From: JAFGJQ01 sp964586145 | GTDB taxonomy: Bacteria; Planctomycetota; Phycisphaerae; UBA1845 | NCBI GenBank assembly: GCA_964586145.1 | Contig: CAZPHH010000009.1 | Location: forward strand, 12,085 to 76,084 | Direction of reading: 5' to 3' | DNA: 64,000 bases | In this document: in pieces, positions 7,725 to 16,700 of the stretch | Position numbering within the stretch: position 1 is the stretch's first letter | How the letters are laid out: every line of letters starts with the position of its first letter | The notes under the pieces: model-generated | What the model was told of the DNA's origin: nothing | Databases searched by the model: none | The model's input: only the letters and a program-made list of their open reading frames with translations | Made by a program: the position numbers and the translations under genes

Positions 7725-8765
7725 ATGGCCCAGATCAAGCTCATCGCGATGACCATCGGACTGACCGTGCTGATCTGGGTGTTTGCCGACCAGCTCCTGC
7801 GGGAATCCGATGATCTGCTCATTCACGTTCGCCTCGCGCCCTCCGGCCCAACTGGAATGTCGGTCCGGACGCCGGACGATCACACTCCGTCTTTCCGGGT
7901 GCGAGTCAGCGGACCGCGGCGTATCATCGCCAAGAAGGTGGTCGGCGGCTCTGTTGGTGTGGACCTTCCCGTCACGGAGCGCAAGACCGGCCGGTACACT
8001 CTGACCATGCTCGAGGAGCTCCGGAAGCTGCCCGGCCCGTTCGACGATCTGTCCATCGAATCCGTCAGCCCGGAAACGCTCGACGTTCTGGTGGACAACA
8101 CCGTCACAGTCGAAATGGACGTTCGCCTCCGCGAAACGGAGGCGCTCGACTTCGAGATCGACCCCACCGTGGAGCCGACGAGGGTTCGCGTGGCGATTTC
8201 GGAATTGGCCCTGCACGGGCTGCCGCCGGACATCGCCGGCATCCCCCCGGACCAGCGCTACGTCGCCCTGAACGTCACCCGCCACCTCGCGAAGTTCCCG
8301 GCGGGCACGCTGTTCTCCCGCGACGTCATGCTCGAACACCGCGTGGCCGGGGTCAATGTTCGCATCGAACCGCCTGAAGTCCGCCTCGTTGCGCAACTGG
8401 CGGAGCGACGCAAGGAAACCACGATCCCCGCGGTCCCCATCAACTTTCAAGGGAGCGCGACGGTATTAAACCGTTACTTTATTGACCAGCGCGACCGTTT
8501 CACCCTGCTGACGCAGCCGATTACGCTCCGCGGTCCGGATGACGTGCTGGATCGGATCACCTCCGGGCAGATCAAGGTTTTCGGGATCATCACCCTGACG
8601 ACGCCGAATGCGGACGAGGTGGGCAAGTTCCAGGAGGCGATGCCGCGTTTCAACCTGCCGCCGGGGGTAGAGTTGGTGGGGTCACCCGATCCGGTCGAGT
8701 TCCGTCTGTTACCCCGACCCTCGCCCGAGAACGGCAACGAGTCCCCCCAGGCGTCGCTGAACTAG
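7725..8765 (+). CDS. cdaR: YbbR-domain protein (CdaR-like c-di-AMP cyclase partner)
   Basis: A 346-residue protein with one N-terminal membrane anchor (LIAMTIGLTVLIWVFADQL) and an extracytoplasmic region that looks like repeated YbbR-type beta domains. It starts one base after cdaA ends. In Firmicutes CdaR binds CdaA and tunes its activity. The role here is by analogy from gene order and topology; sequence similarity between YbbR proteins is low. The extracytoplasmic segment ends in a proline-rich tail. Confidence 0.78.
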   Translation: MAQIKLIAMTIGLTVLIWVFADQLLRESDDLLIHVRLAPSGPTGMSVRTPDDHTPSFRVRVSGPRRIIAKKVVGGSVGVDLPVTERKTGRYTLTMLEELRKLPGPFDDLSIESVSPETLDVLVDNTVTVEMDVRLRETEALDFEIDPTVEPTRVRVAISELALHGLPPDIAGIPPDQRYVALNVTRHLAKFPAGTLFSRDVMLEHRVAGVNVRIEPPEVRLVAQLAERRKETTIPAVPINFQGSATVLNRYFIDQRDRFTLLTQPITLRGPDDVLDRITSGQIKVFGIITLTTPNADEVGKFQEAMPRFNLPPGVELVGSPDPVEFRLLPRPSPENGNESPQASLN

Positions 8766-8790
8766 GGGTGAGATTTTCCGGGCCGGCCAC

Positions 8791-8818
8791 TTGACACGGG
8801 ATGGCGCCGGGCTATTCT
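8791..8818 (+). promoter_or_regulatory. Promoter of the 5S rRNA gene
   Basis: A consensus -35 TTGACA (8791-8796), a 16-bp spacer and TATTCT (8813-8818). The predicted start falls at the first base of the 5S helix I at about 8825. Confidence 0.75.
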
Positions 8819-8824
8819 ACCCTG

Positions 8825-8929
8825 TGCGGTGACAATGCGTGCAGGGAAACACCCGTCCCCATTCCGAACACGGTAGTGAAGCCTGTACGGCCGAGGGTAG
8901 TCGAAAGGCGAGATTAGGTGATTGCCGCA
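8825..8929 (+). rRNA. rrf: 5S ribosomal RNA
   Basis: The sequence carries the conserved 5S core CCCGTCCCCATTCCGAACACGG, then AGTGAAGCC and CCGAGGGTAGT. The ends pair as helix I (TGCGGTGA with the 3' TGATTGCCGCA, allowing G-U pairs). At about 105 nt it is slightly short. No 16S or 23S gene is nearby; it stands alone between cdaR and a dehydrogenase gene, with its own promoter and terminator. Unlinked rRNA genes are known in planctomycetes. Confidence 0.9.
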
Positions 8930-8937
8930 TTATTTTG

Positions 8938-8965
8938 AAAGCCCGCTTCGGCGGGCTTTTCTTTT
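8938..8965 (+). terminator. Intrinsic terminator of the 5S rRNA gene
   Basis: AAAGCCCGC, a TTCG tetraloop and GCGGGCTTT form a stable stem followed by a T-rich tract (TTTTCTTTT), nine bases after the end of 5S rRNA. Confidence 0.9.
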
Positions 8966-9054
8966 GTCACCATCGGATCGGTCTGTATCCGGCGCGGCTC
9001 GGGCGTCCGCGGTGACGAGCCGGACCGTGCCGCTCTTTCTGAGGAGATCCAGGC

Positions 9055-9144
9055 GTGGGAATCGTCGCAACGGCATTGGTTCTGATCGGGATTCTTCTGG
9101 CGTCGTTCGGGGCCATATTCACCCCACTGGTGCTGGCCACGTGA
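9055..9144 (+). CDS. Possible 29-residue single-span membrane peptide
   Basis: A GTG-started frame of 29 codons preceded by GAGGAG about eight bases upstream. The product (beginning MGIVATALVLIGILLASFGA) is almost entirely hydrophobic and would form a single membrane helix. It lies between the 5S terminator and the short-chain dehydrogenase gene, 71 bp before the latter. I do not recognise a family. The good Shine-Dalgarno and coherent hydrophobic composition are the only support. Confidence 0.4.
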   Translation: MGIVATALVLIGILLASFGAIFTPLVLAT

Positions 9145-9215
9145 GTGGGACCGTTCCGGCGCCGCTGATCGTGCCGGTGGTCGGAGTTCAATCATCTCAT
9201 GGAAGGTAAAGAACG

Positions 9216-9914
9216 ATGAGCGCTCGTCTGGTGATCGTGACCGGGGGCGGCCGGGGCATCGGCCGGGCCACGTGTCGGCGCTTCGCAGCGGCCGGCGACC
9301 AGGTGGTGGCCGTTGCCCGAACGGCCGCCGAAATCGAGGAAACTCGCGATCAGATACAGGCGGACGGCGGCGTCTGCGCAGCCTGCTCTGCGGACCTGGG
9401 CCGCTGTGAGGAGGTCGAGCGGCTCATCGACTCCGTCCATCGCGAGTTCGGCCGGGTAGACGTGCTGGTGAACAATGCGGGCATGGTCGTCAAGGGACCG
9501 GCGGCGACGATGGATCCTGCCGCCTTCGAGGCCATGGTGGCCGTGAACATCTCGGCGATCTTCCATGCCACGCGCCGCGTCTGGCCCATCATGGAAGCCC
9601 AGGGGGGCGGCACGATCATCAATGTGTCGTCCATGGCCGCGTTTGACCCGTTCCCGGGGCTGGGCACGTACGGGGCGACCAAGGCGTGGGTGAACACGTT
9701 CACGCTGGGCCTGGCCGGCGAGGGTCGCAAGGCGGGCATCCGGGTGTTCGGCGTGGCCCCCGGCTCGGTGGAGACCAAGATGCTTCGCAGTATCTTCCCC
9801 GACCTGCCGGCGCATCGCGTGCTTTCACCGGATCAGCTCGCCGATACGATCTTCGCCGTGGCCCGGCCCGAGTTCGCGCATGCCACCGGGCAGGTCATCG
9901 CGGTTCGCAGTTGA
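9216..9914 (+). CDS. Short-chain dehydrogenase/reductase
   Basis: A 232-residue classical SDR with the Rossmann cofactor motif TGGGRGIGRA (about residues 9-18), NNAG in the fourth strand, the catalytic serine in NVSSMAA and the YGATK active-site Tyr/Lys. An Arg after the second strand (VVAVARTAAE) suggests NADP preference, by family knowledge. The substrate cannot be read from sequence; relatives include 3-oxoacyl-ACP reductases and sugar or steroid reductases. GGAAGG eight bases upstream supports the ATG at 9216. Confidence 0.88.
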   Translation: MSARLVIVTGGGRGIGRATCRRFAAAGDQVVAVARTAAEIEETRDQIQADGGVCAACSADLGRCEEVERLIDSVHREFGRVDVLVNNAGMVVKGPAATMDPAAFEAMVAVNISAIFHATRRVWPIMEAQGGGTIINVSSMAAFDPFPGLGTYGATKAWVNTFTLGLAGEGRKAGIRVFGVAPGSVETKMLRSIFPDLPAHRVLSPDQLADTIFAVARPEFAHATGQVIAVRS

Positions 9915-9937
9915 TCGTCCGCCCGACCGCGCGGCGT

Positions 9938-11158
9938 TCATGAGCCGCCCAGAATCGTGACACTGGGCGTCTGGCGTGCAGCCAGGTTCCCTCGCAAGGC
10001 GTCGACCTGCTGTTGGAGTTGGCGCATTCGACCGCGCAGATTCTCCGGGGCGAAGCCGATCTGCCGTTCGTACTCGGCGGCGATGGCCGTGACGTTGCGC
10101 GACTTCATCCCGTCCAGTTCCTGCCGCAGGAATTCCGATTCCGCCCGGATTTCCTCGGCGCGAATGGCCACTTCCGCCAGGCGTTCGCGGAGCTTTCCGA
10201 CCACCTCCCCACCGGCCTGGGCTCGTCGCTGCGCTCGCTGCTCGCGCAGGCGTAAGCGGGCCTCGGCCAACTCAGCTTCTGCCTGATGAAGCTCCGCGGC
10301 GGGCCCTTGCCCCCTCTCGACCAAGGCCCGCGTGTGATCCACCTTTGCCTGGTGTGCGGCGATGATCTTCTCAACCTCTTCCGCAATGGGGTCGGGGCCG
10401 CCCTGGACCTGTTCGTCCACGCGGGCGATCTGCTGGAGGATGGCATTCTCCTGGGCTTCCGCGCGTTTCAGCTCGCGTTCCATGTCCGCCAGGCGTTCCC
10501 GTAGCGATCCCTGAATCCTCAGAACACGATCCAGCCGCAATTCCTCCACGCCTGCCTGGGTTCGAAGCGCCTCCTCCAGTTCCGCGAGTTGCTGCAGGCG
10601 ACCACTGATCTCAGCCAGTTGTTGCTCGGCGACCGCCAGTCCGCGTTCCAGGCGCTCACCCTCCTGCTGTGATGCCTCTTTCAGTATGGCATCCACTCGG
10701 GCGCACAGTGCATCCCAGAAGCCCTGGCGGACCGGCTCACATGCAGCCCCTTCCCAACCGGCAGTCAGAATACAAACCATAGTCCCGCCTGCAGGAGGCG
10801 GACTGGGCAGCGGCATGGGCCCCTCCGTCATGGCTCCCGGCATCCCCCCCATGCCAGGTTGGCGGCCGAACATGACGCCACCACGATCATCGAGCCGGGA
10901 CAGTCTGATGGCTGCTCGCAACTGGGCCGGATCACAGGGCGAGTCTTCCACTCTGAACTCCGGATACGTTCGTTCCAGCGCAACATTGAAAAGCTCCTGC
11001 GCCCCGTCCGCGCTCAGATGGAGAGCCGAAGGGTCGCACGCGATTCGCACCACGCACGACGACGGGGCGAGCCCCGGCTCAACCGCCTTCGGTTGGGCAG
11101 ACGCCGGCCAAGCGGTCACAAGCAACGCCGCCGCTACTGCAATCACACGGACTTTCAT
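9938..11158 (-). CDS. Secreted coiled-coil protein in an ECF sigma operon
   Basis: A 406-residue protein with a clear signal peptide (cleavage likely after ASA near residue 21), a short N-terminal domain with paired cysteines, and a long Glu/Gln/Arg-rich coiled coil (about residues 150-390). No family is recognised. Its start overlaps the stop of the preceding membrane-protein gene by ATGA, so it is the third gene of the sigma factor operon. A periplasmic scaffold or effector of the envelope response controlled by that sigma factor is an inference from position only. Confidence 0.7.
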   Translation of the reverse strand: MKVRVIAVAAALLVTAWPASAQPKAVEPGLAPSSCVVRIACDPSALHLSADGAQELFNVALERTYPEFRVEDSPCDPAQLRAAIRLSRLDDRGGVMFGRQPGMGGMPGAMTEGPMPLPSPPPAGGTMVCILTAGWEGAACEPVRQGFWDALCARVDAILKEASQQEGERLERGLAVAEQQLAEISGRLQQLAELEEALRTQAGVEELRLDRVLRIQGSLRERLADMERELKRAEAQENAILQQIARVDEQVQGGPDPIAEEVEKIIAAHQAKVDHTRALVERGQGPAAELHQAEAELAEARLRLREQRAQRRAQAGGEVVGKLRERLAEVAIRAEEIRAESEFLRQELDGMKSRNVTAIAAEYERQIGFAPENLRGRMRQLQQQVDALRGNLAARQTPSVTILGGS

Positions 11159-11760
11159 GAGACACCTCCCGTGGAAGTTTCGATTTCATTCAGTCGCTGC
11201 CGAGCGGTGTCGGCAGCGGGGGTTTGCGGAAACAGGTCCACAATTCGCCTGTACGTGGCCGCGCAGGCGGTGCTCACCACCCCGCTGCCGCAACGTCGCT
11301 CCGCGGATTCCAGCGCCACGTCCGCCACGCCGGCGATCTGGCCGCGCAGCTCCTCCAAGGGGTCCGGCCGGTCGAGTTCCTTCTGAAGCTCAGCCAGTCG
11401 GGCACGGCTTCTCTCATAGGCCAGCAGAGCATCCACCGCCGCCTCCCGGGTCCGGATATCCGACTCCAGGCGGTCGATCTCAGCGCGGAGTTCCGCGGGA
11501 TCAGCCACCGTTGGCGTCACCGCCGGGAGTTTCGGCTCGCCGGGGGACGCAACATGGGTGTTGCCCGGCGCTGTGCCCAGGAGCCACCATCCACCCAGCC
11601 CCACCAGAAGCAGCACACTTGCCGTGACCCCCGTTGTCCGAGTCTGTGTACGCCGCAGGGCCTTTCGGCGAACCCGGTCCGCCAAGCCGTCGGCCAGGGG
11701 TCGGCCCGGGCCAGCCGCCGCGTCCGCGTCTCGGATTAGCCTGGCAAGGGGATCGCTCAT
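11155..11760 (-). CDS. Single-span membrane protein, possible anti-sigma factor
   Basis: A 201-residue protein with a basic cytoplasmic N-terminus (about 40 residues), one membrane segment (about 43-62) and an extracytoplasmic part with a coiled coil and one cysteine pair. It overlaps the ECF sigma gene at the upstream end and the coiled-coil gene at the downstream end, both by ATGA. Position and topology fit an anti-sigma factor, but the zinc-binding HxxxCxxC motif of the ZAS family is absent, so this is inference. Confidence 0.6.
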   Translation of the reverse strand: MSDPLARLIRDADAAAGPGRPLADGLADRVRRKALRRTQTRTTGVTASVLLLVGLGGWWLLGTAPGNTHVASPGEPKLPAVTPTVADPAELRAEIDRLESDIRTREAAVDALLAYERSRARLAELQKELDRPDPLEELRGQIAGVADVALESAERRCGSGVVSTACAATYRRIVDLFPQTPAADTARQRLNEIETSTGGVS

Positions 11761-12347
11761 ATCGCACCTTCATCCACACCCACGTGGCCCAGTTTCTCCT
11801 TCAGACGCTGCCGGGCCCGCATCAGGCGAACGTTCACGGTATTGGGTCGCACTCCGAGGATTTCACCCACACGCTCCACCGGCAGGTCCTCCAGGTACCG
11901 CAGGACGATGACCTCACGGTACGCGACGGGCAGTTGGCGTATGGCGTCACGCACGACCGCGGTTGCGTCCCCATCGTGACGATGCTCGCCGGACCCAAAC
12001 TCGGCATCGGGCGTCGCTTGCCGGAGCAGCCATAACCACCTCATCCGATGCCGTTTGCGACACTGATTCACAGTCAGGACAGTCAGCCAGGTGGAAAGTC
12101 GGCAGTCCCCGCGAAAACGAGCCCGATGGGTCCAAACCGCCAGGAACACGTCCTGAACGATATCCTCCACCTCGCCGGACCAGCCCACCAGCCGATAGGC
12201 CAGACGAGCGACGTGGCCCTGGTGGGCCGTCACAAGCCGAGCGAAGGCTGTGGCATCTCCGTCGGCACAGGCCGACCAAAGCCGCGTCTCCTCACTGGCC
12301 GTAACATCCACCCGTATTCCACCCGTAATGACCAGGGTCCCGGTCAT
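11757..12347 (-). CDS. ECF-type RNA polymerase sigma factor
   Basis: About 196 residues with sigma region 2 (ARLAYRLVGWSGEVEDIVQDVFLAVW, the DxxQDxF core) and region 4 (LPVAYREVIVLRYLEDLPVERVGEILG, helix-turn-helix with NTVNVRLMRARQRLKEKL). This is the two-domain ECF layout. The ATG at 12347 is chosen because it follows an AGGGTGG stretch; the open frame continues upstream to 12398. It heads a three-gene operon with a membrane protein and a secreted coiled-coil protein. Confidence 0.88.
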   Translation of the reverse strand: MTGTLVITGGIRVDVTASEETRLWSACADGDATAFARLVTAHQGHVARLAYRLVGWSGEVEDIVQDVFLAVWTHRARFRGDCRLSTWLTVLTVNQCRKRHRMRWLWLLRQATPDAEFGSGEHRHDGDATAVVRDAIRQLPVAYREVIVLRYLEDLPVERVGEILGVRPNTVNVRLMRARQRLKEKLGHVGVDEGAI

Positions 12348-12421
12348 GACCACCCTATTAGACCCGGACCAGGGCGGGAGATGACAGAGAATTCCCAAGG
12401 CGGCGGGCCGGCAGGCAGGCT

Positions 12422-13150
12422 TCAGGATGGGATTGCCGCGAGGGCATCGCGGATTTCGCGGAGGACGGCGTCGTGCCGGGGGGTCCAGGCCCGGGCGGGT
12501 CGGGATTCGGCCTCGTCGTCGCCCAACCCGGCGGTTTTCGACCCTCGGAGGCGGTCCAGGATGAGCGTACGGACGTGTTGGGGGTCTTGGATGCCTTCGA
12601 TCAGCCCCTGGTTGGTGACCTGGAAGCCTTTCTCATGGGAGTCACCGCCCGCGCCGGCCGTCTCGACAACCACATCTGCGATGGCGAAGTGCCGCTGCAC
12701 CGGGCCCTGCGAGACACGGATGTTCTGGACGTTTTCAAAGGTGATCGTCACCTCGCGGATGACCCAGACGCCTCGCCGAATGCGAAGGCTGCGCCGCGTC
12801 ATGACGTACCAGGTAGTGTCGTACCGCAGGTGCAGCGCCACGAACACGATAATGTCCGGCACAACCGCCAGAATGAAGGCCACCGGAAACAGCAGAATGC
12901 CCAGCCAGGGGACGAAGACCGTCAGGACGATCCAGCCGACGAGGATGGCCACGTCCAGCGGCAGCAGGCCGAGCCAGAACCAGAACTTGAGATACCGCAG
13001 GAAGCCCGGGGCGGGCTGAAACGTCTCGATGACGTCACCCGGCTCCACGGGCAGCGTCGGCGGTTCTTTCGGCACGCGGAACCAGTCGACGAGCACGCGC
13101 CAGACGCCCTGGTAGATCCACTGCGAAGCATGCTCCGTTCGGCCGCTCAT
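12422..13150 (-). CDS. Membrane protein with bacterial PH domain (YdbS/YdbT-like)
   Basis: About 242 residues with two adjacent membrane segments (WLGLLPLDVAILVGWIVLTV region and the following one) and a bPH2 domain (starting WYVMTRRSLRIRRGVW, then EVTITFENVQNIRVSQGP). The function of this family is not firmly known. The ATG at 13150 overlaps the stop of the next upstream gene as ATGA, which favours it over the open frame's earlier start at 13204. It pairs with a second PH-domain protein, as in many bacteria. Confidence 0.78.
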   Translation of the reverse strand: MSGRTEHASQWIYQGVWRVLVDWFRVPKEPPTLPVEPGDVIETFQPAPGFLRYLKFWFWLGLLPLDVAILVGWIVLTVFVPWLGILLFPVAFILAVVPDIIVFVALHLRYDTTWYVMTRRSLRIRRGVWVIREVTITFENVQNIRVSQGPVQRHFAIADVVVETAGAGGDSHEKGFQVTNQGLIEGIQDPQHVRTLILDRLRGSKTAGLGDDEAESRPARAWTPRHDAVLREIRDALAAIPS

Positions 13151-13665
13151 GCCTCGGCCCTCCTCTGCCTCGCCAGTCGGCGCACTTCGTCGCGGATTTC
13201 GCAAAGGACCTTCAGGGTCTCGTCCCCACCGTCACCCGCGTCGGCCGGTGTCTCCGGGCTTCCTTCTCCCCTGGCCCCGCGCATCTGCGCGTAGAGGTAG
13301 TCTCGCAGAGCTTCCGCCAGCAAAATGCCCTCAATGGTCATCTCCGCCCCGGCCGACCCGGACGCAGTCTGGACGGAAATCGTGGCCAGGCCCAGCCAGC
13401 GGTGCAGGATGTTCCGGGTCACGTGGATGTCCTGGATTCGCCGGTACGTCAAATAGATTTCGCGGCGAAACAGGACGCCCCAGGACATGGAGACGCCCTT
13501 GTCGTCAAAGCGGTACCGAAGCGTGTGGTACTTGCACCAGAGAACGATGATCACCACCGGAAAGGCCACGGTGGTCAGCAGGGACACGAGAATGTAGTAG
13601 GTCATCAGCACCGGGTCGGGGCGGGTGATGGCCTGCGGATCGAAAGGCATTTGCGCACGTGACAT
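13147..13665 (-). CDS. Membrane protein with bacterial PH domain
   Basis: About 172 residues with one long or two short membrane segments (YYILVSLLTTVAFPVVIIVLW) followed by a bPH2 domain (YRFDDKGVSMSWGVLFRREIYL, RIQDIHVTRNILHRWLG). The C-terminal tail is charged and helical, much like the end of its downstream partner. GGAGG seven bases before the ATG at 13665 fixes the start. It is translationally coupled to the next PH-domain gene by an ATGA overlap, and the two probably form one complex. Confidence 0.78.
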   Translation of the reverse strand: MSRAQMPFDPQAITRPDPVLMTYYILVSLLTTVAFPVVIIVLWCKYHTLRYRFDDKGVSMSWGVLFRREIYLTYRRIQDIHVTRNILHRWLGLATISVQTASGSAGAEMTIEGILLAEALRDYLYAQMRGARGEGSPETPADAGDGGDETLKVLCEIRDEVRRLARQRRAEA

Positions 13666-13729
13666 TACGGGGCCTCCGTTGTGGTCGGGCCGCAACGCCG
13701 AGCGATCATACCGTTCCTGCGATCAGAAT

Positions 13730-16700
13730 CTATGGCGCCGCCGCATCGCGGCCGTGTCCGCGCGGCTCTCCGCCGGCGAGCTTTGCGACCTCGGTGCCCG
13801 CCAGCAGGAACGCGCCGACCCCGTACGGCATAGAACTGTCAAAAGAGGTCGCCCCCGGCGCCGCGGCGGGCACCTGCACGAACCCGAGCTTGCCGTCCGG
13901 GTGGACGGAGGCCGCCAGGGCATCCCACGCACTGCGAACGACAGGCGTGTATGTCTCGCGGTCCAGAATGCCCTGATTGACCCCCCACGCCAGGGCGTAG
14001 CAGAAGAAGCCGGTGCCGCTGGTTTCCTTTACGGCCGGATCGTCGGGATCCAGCAGGCTGGGATGCCACGTGCCGTCCGGCGTCTGCAGCTTCACGATGC
14101 GGGCCGCCATCTTCGTGAAGAGTTCCACGTAGCGCGGGCGGTCGGGATAGTCCTCGGGCATCTTCGATAACACCCGCACCAACCCGGCCATCACCCAGCC
14201 GTTGCCGCGGCTCCAGAAGACCTTCTTCCCGTTGGCCGCGCGGCGGCCGAAGAAGCTCGAATCACGCCAATACAGCGATTCCTCGGCATCAAACAGATAG
14301 TCCGTCGTGTGCCACCACTGCTCGTTCATGGTGTCCAGGTACTTCCGATCTCCCGTGACGGCGTACAGGTAGGCCAGCGACGGCGGGCCCATGAAGAGCG
14401 CGTCGCACCACGCCCACTCGCGGAGATGGATGTTGTTCTTCCACTCCAGGGATTCGGTGTGGGGGCGAGCGGCGATCTGGTCGGCCACGTCTTGCCAGTT
14501 GGCGATCATCTCCGGGGACTTGTAAATTTCGTAGAGCTCGGAATACGTCTGGCCGACGCAGTAATCGTCGGCGAAAAACGTCCGCGGCCCGATCTTCCAC
14601 TCATTCTCCTCGCCGATCGCTTTCATGGCCTCGTAATATCGCCGGTCGCCCGTGTGGTGGCCGAGAGCCATCGCGCCGGCATAGAAGGCGCCGTTGATCC
14701 AATCGGTCTTGCTGACGGGCAGTTCCTGCGTGAGTTGCCAGTCCGCCACCTGCCGCATGAGGGCCTCGATCGCCTCGGGGTCGCGTGCGGAACTGGGGCG
14801 GGTTTGGTGCATCATGATGGCCGTGCGGAAGTCGGTGTAGTGGCGATAGTCCCCATTCATCCAGAACAGGCCGGATGCGTCGGCCGGGTGGTTCCGGGCG
14901 ACGAACGGCCGAATGTTGTGCCTCGCGGAGTTCCCGGTGATGTGCTCCGATCGCCAGGTCCGGCCCAGGTCGGCCGTGGTCCAGCGTTCGATCTCGAAGC
15001 GGTCGTTCCGTCGGCGTGAGAGATACACTACGGACGGTTGCGTGTGATCCAGCACCACGCCGCCCGAGTAGTGCGGCTCTCGCTCTCGCTCGCCCTTTGG
15101 GGTCTGGGGAAACCACGGACCGGCCCAGGTAATCTCGTTGTCGATCCACCGGCTGCCGTCCCACGCCGCATAGCGGTAGCGGTGATCCTCTTCCGTGGGG
15201 CAGGCCGCGTATACGAGGATCGGACGGCCGTTCGCGTCCAGCGCGAGGTCCCACACCCAGGCGCGTGCGTTGCCGTGGGCGGCCGCGTCGTACACCTTGT
15301 CGGCCTGCGACGGTTCGAATGGAAGATCGGCCAGGGCCGCGATTTGGCTGCCGTCGGCCCGGTGAAAGGCGCCGTCATGGTAGCAGGCGTAGTAAACGCT
15401 GTTGAGCGGCTCATTTCGCGGGTGCCCGTCGGTGAAGATGAGGTGGATTTTCTTCCGGCCATCGGTGGCGATTTTGACGTAGGGGCGGTTCCCTTGTGTG
15501 TTCTCCTTGCGCGACAGCACCGTTCCGAGCGGCTCCCAGGACTCACCGTTGTCGCGCGACCGAGCCCAGTTGGGTTTGAAATTGTCGCCTCTCCAGAAGA
15601 GGTAGATCGTGTTGTCCTCTTCCGTCAGAAGAACGGGATTGGGATACGTAACGCTCTTGTTCGGCCGGGGCCCCGTGTGGATGGGCAGAGCGCGTTCCTC
15701 GCTCCACGGCTCCAGCGCCTTCGGATTGCTGCACACGCGGGCGAGCATCTCGTCGCCGCCGTGACGGGAGTAGAAAGCCATGAGCTTCCCGTCGGGCAGA
15801 AACAGCAGCGACGGGTTGTCGTGATCGTCCCGCTGCAGCTTCTCGTGGAGCGTGGCCACGCGGGGCGTCCGGCCGGCCGGGTTGATGCACCCCACCTGAA
15901 CGGAGCCGTCAGTGCTGAGCCAGCCGATGTACGTCCGTCCGTCGTGCCAGACGGCCCTGGGATCCGCAAACCAGCACCACGCGCCGCCCGGGGTGACGAC
16001 GGAGAACGAGCCGCCGGGCGGCGCATCGCTTTTGAGCCTGGCCGAGGCCGGGGCAATGAGCATGGTCACCCGGGCCTTCTCAACGGGCTGGGTCAACTCG
16101 ATTCCCACCCGGGTGGGCTGATCCGGTACCCGAAGGTTTTCGTGGATGGCCTCCGGGCGGATTTCGAAGGGGCTGCCTTCCACGGCGATGCGCACTCGAA
16201 CGGCCGCCTTCTTCCCCAGGATGAGCACTTCATCGGGCGCGATGCGTTCACAATGCCCGAACGTGATCAGGGCGTCGGCGAACCTCTCGGGCCCCCGAAA
16301 GACGACCTCGTCCACGATCTTCAGGTGGCCGTCGCCCTGGCGGGAGTACTCGAACGCGCGATGCAGCTTCTCCAACTGCGGCACGTCGTAGGCCGAGGTC
16401 AGGTCCAGGACCAGGGTGTCGCTCTGTTCCGTGAAGTCCGTTCGAAGCACGCGGCCCTGCGCCTCCGCACCCGTCCGTTGAAGCTGACCGGCCACGACGG
16501 GGACCGGGTGGCCGAAGGAGTTCAGGGCCTTGCTGTCGTACCGCCCGCTGCCGAAGGTCCGCGCGGTGTACACCTCCGCTCCCAGCTCGGCAAGGACAAT
16601 CTCTTTTCCGACCGCCACCACGTATGATCCGACGTCATTGTGGTTGTGGTGCTCGGCGTTGTGCCCGCCCTTGAGGGCCACCCCCATTTTCGCGGACGAT

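Noticed and set aside
15038..16627. A 529-codon plus-strand frame inside the lyase gene
   Set aside because: Shadow of the large minus-strand secreted enzyme, whose three domains are clear.
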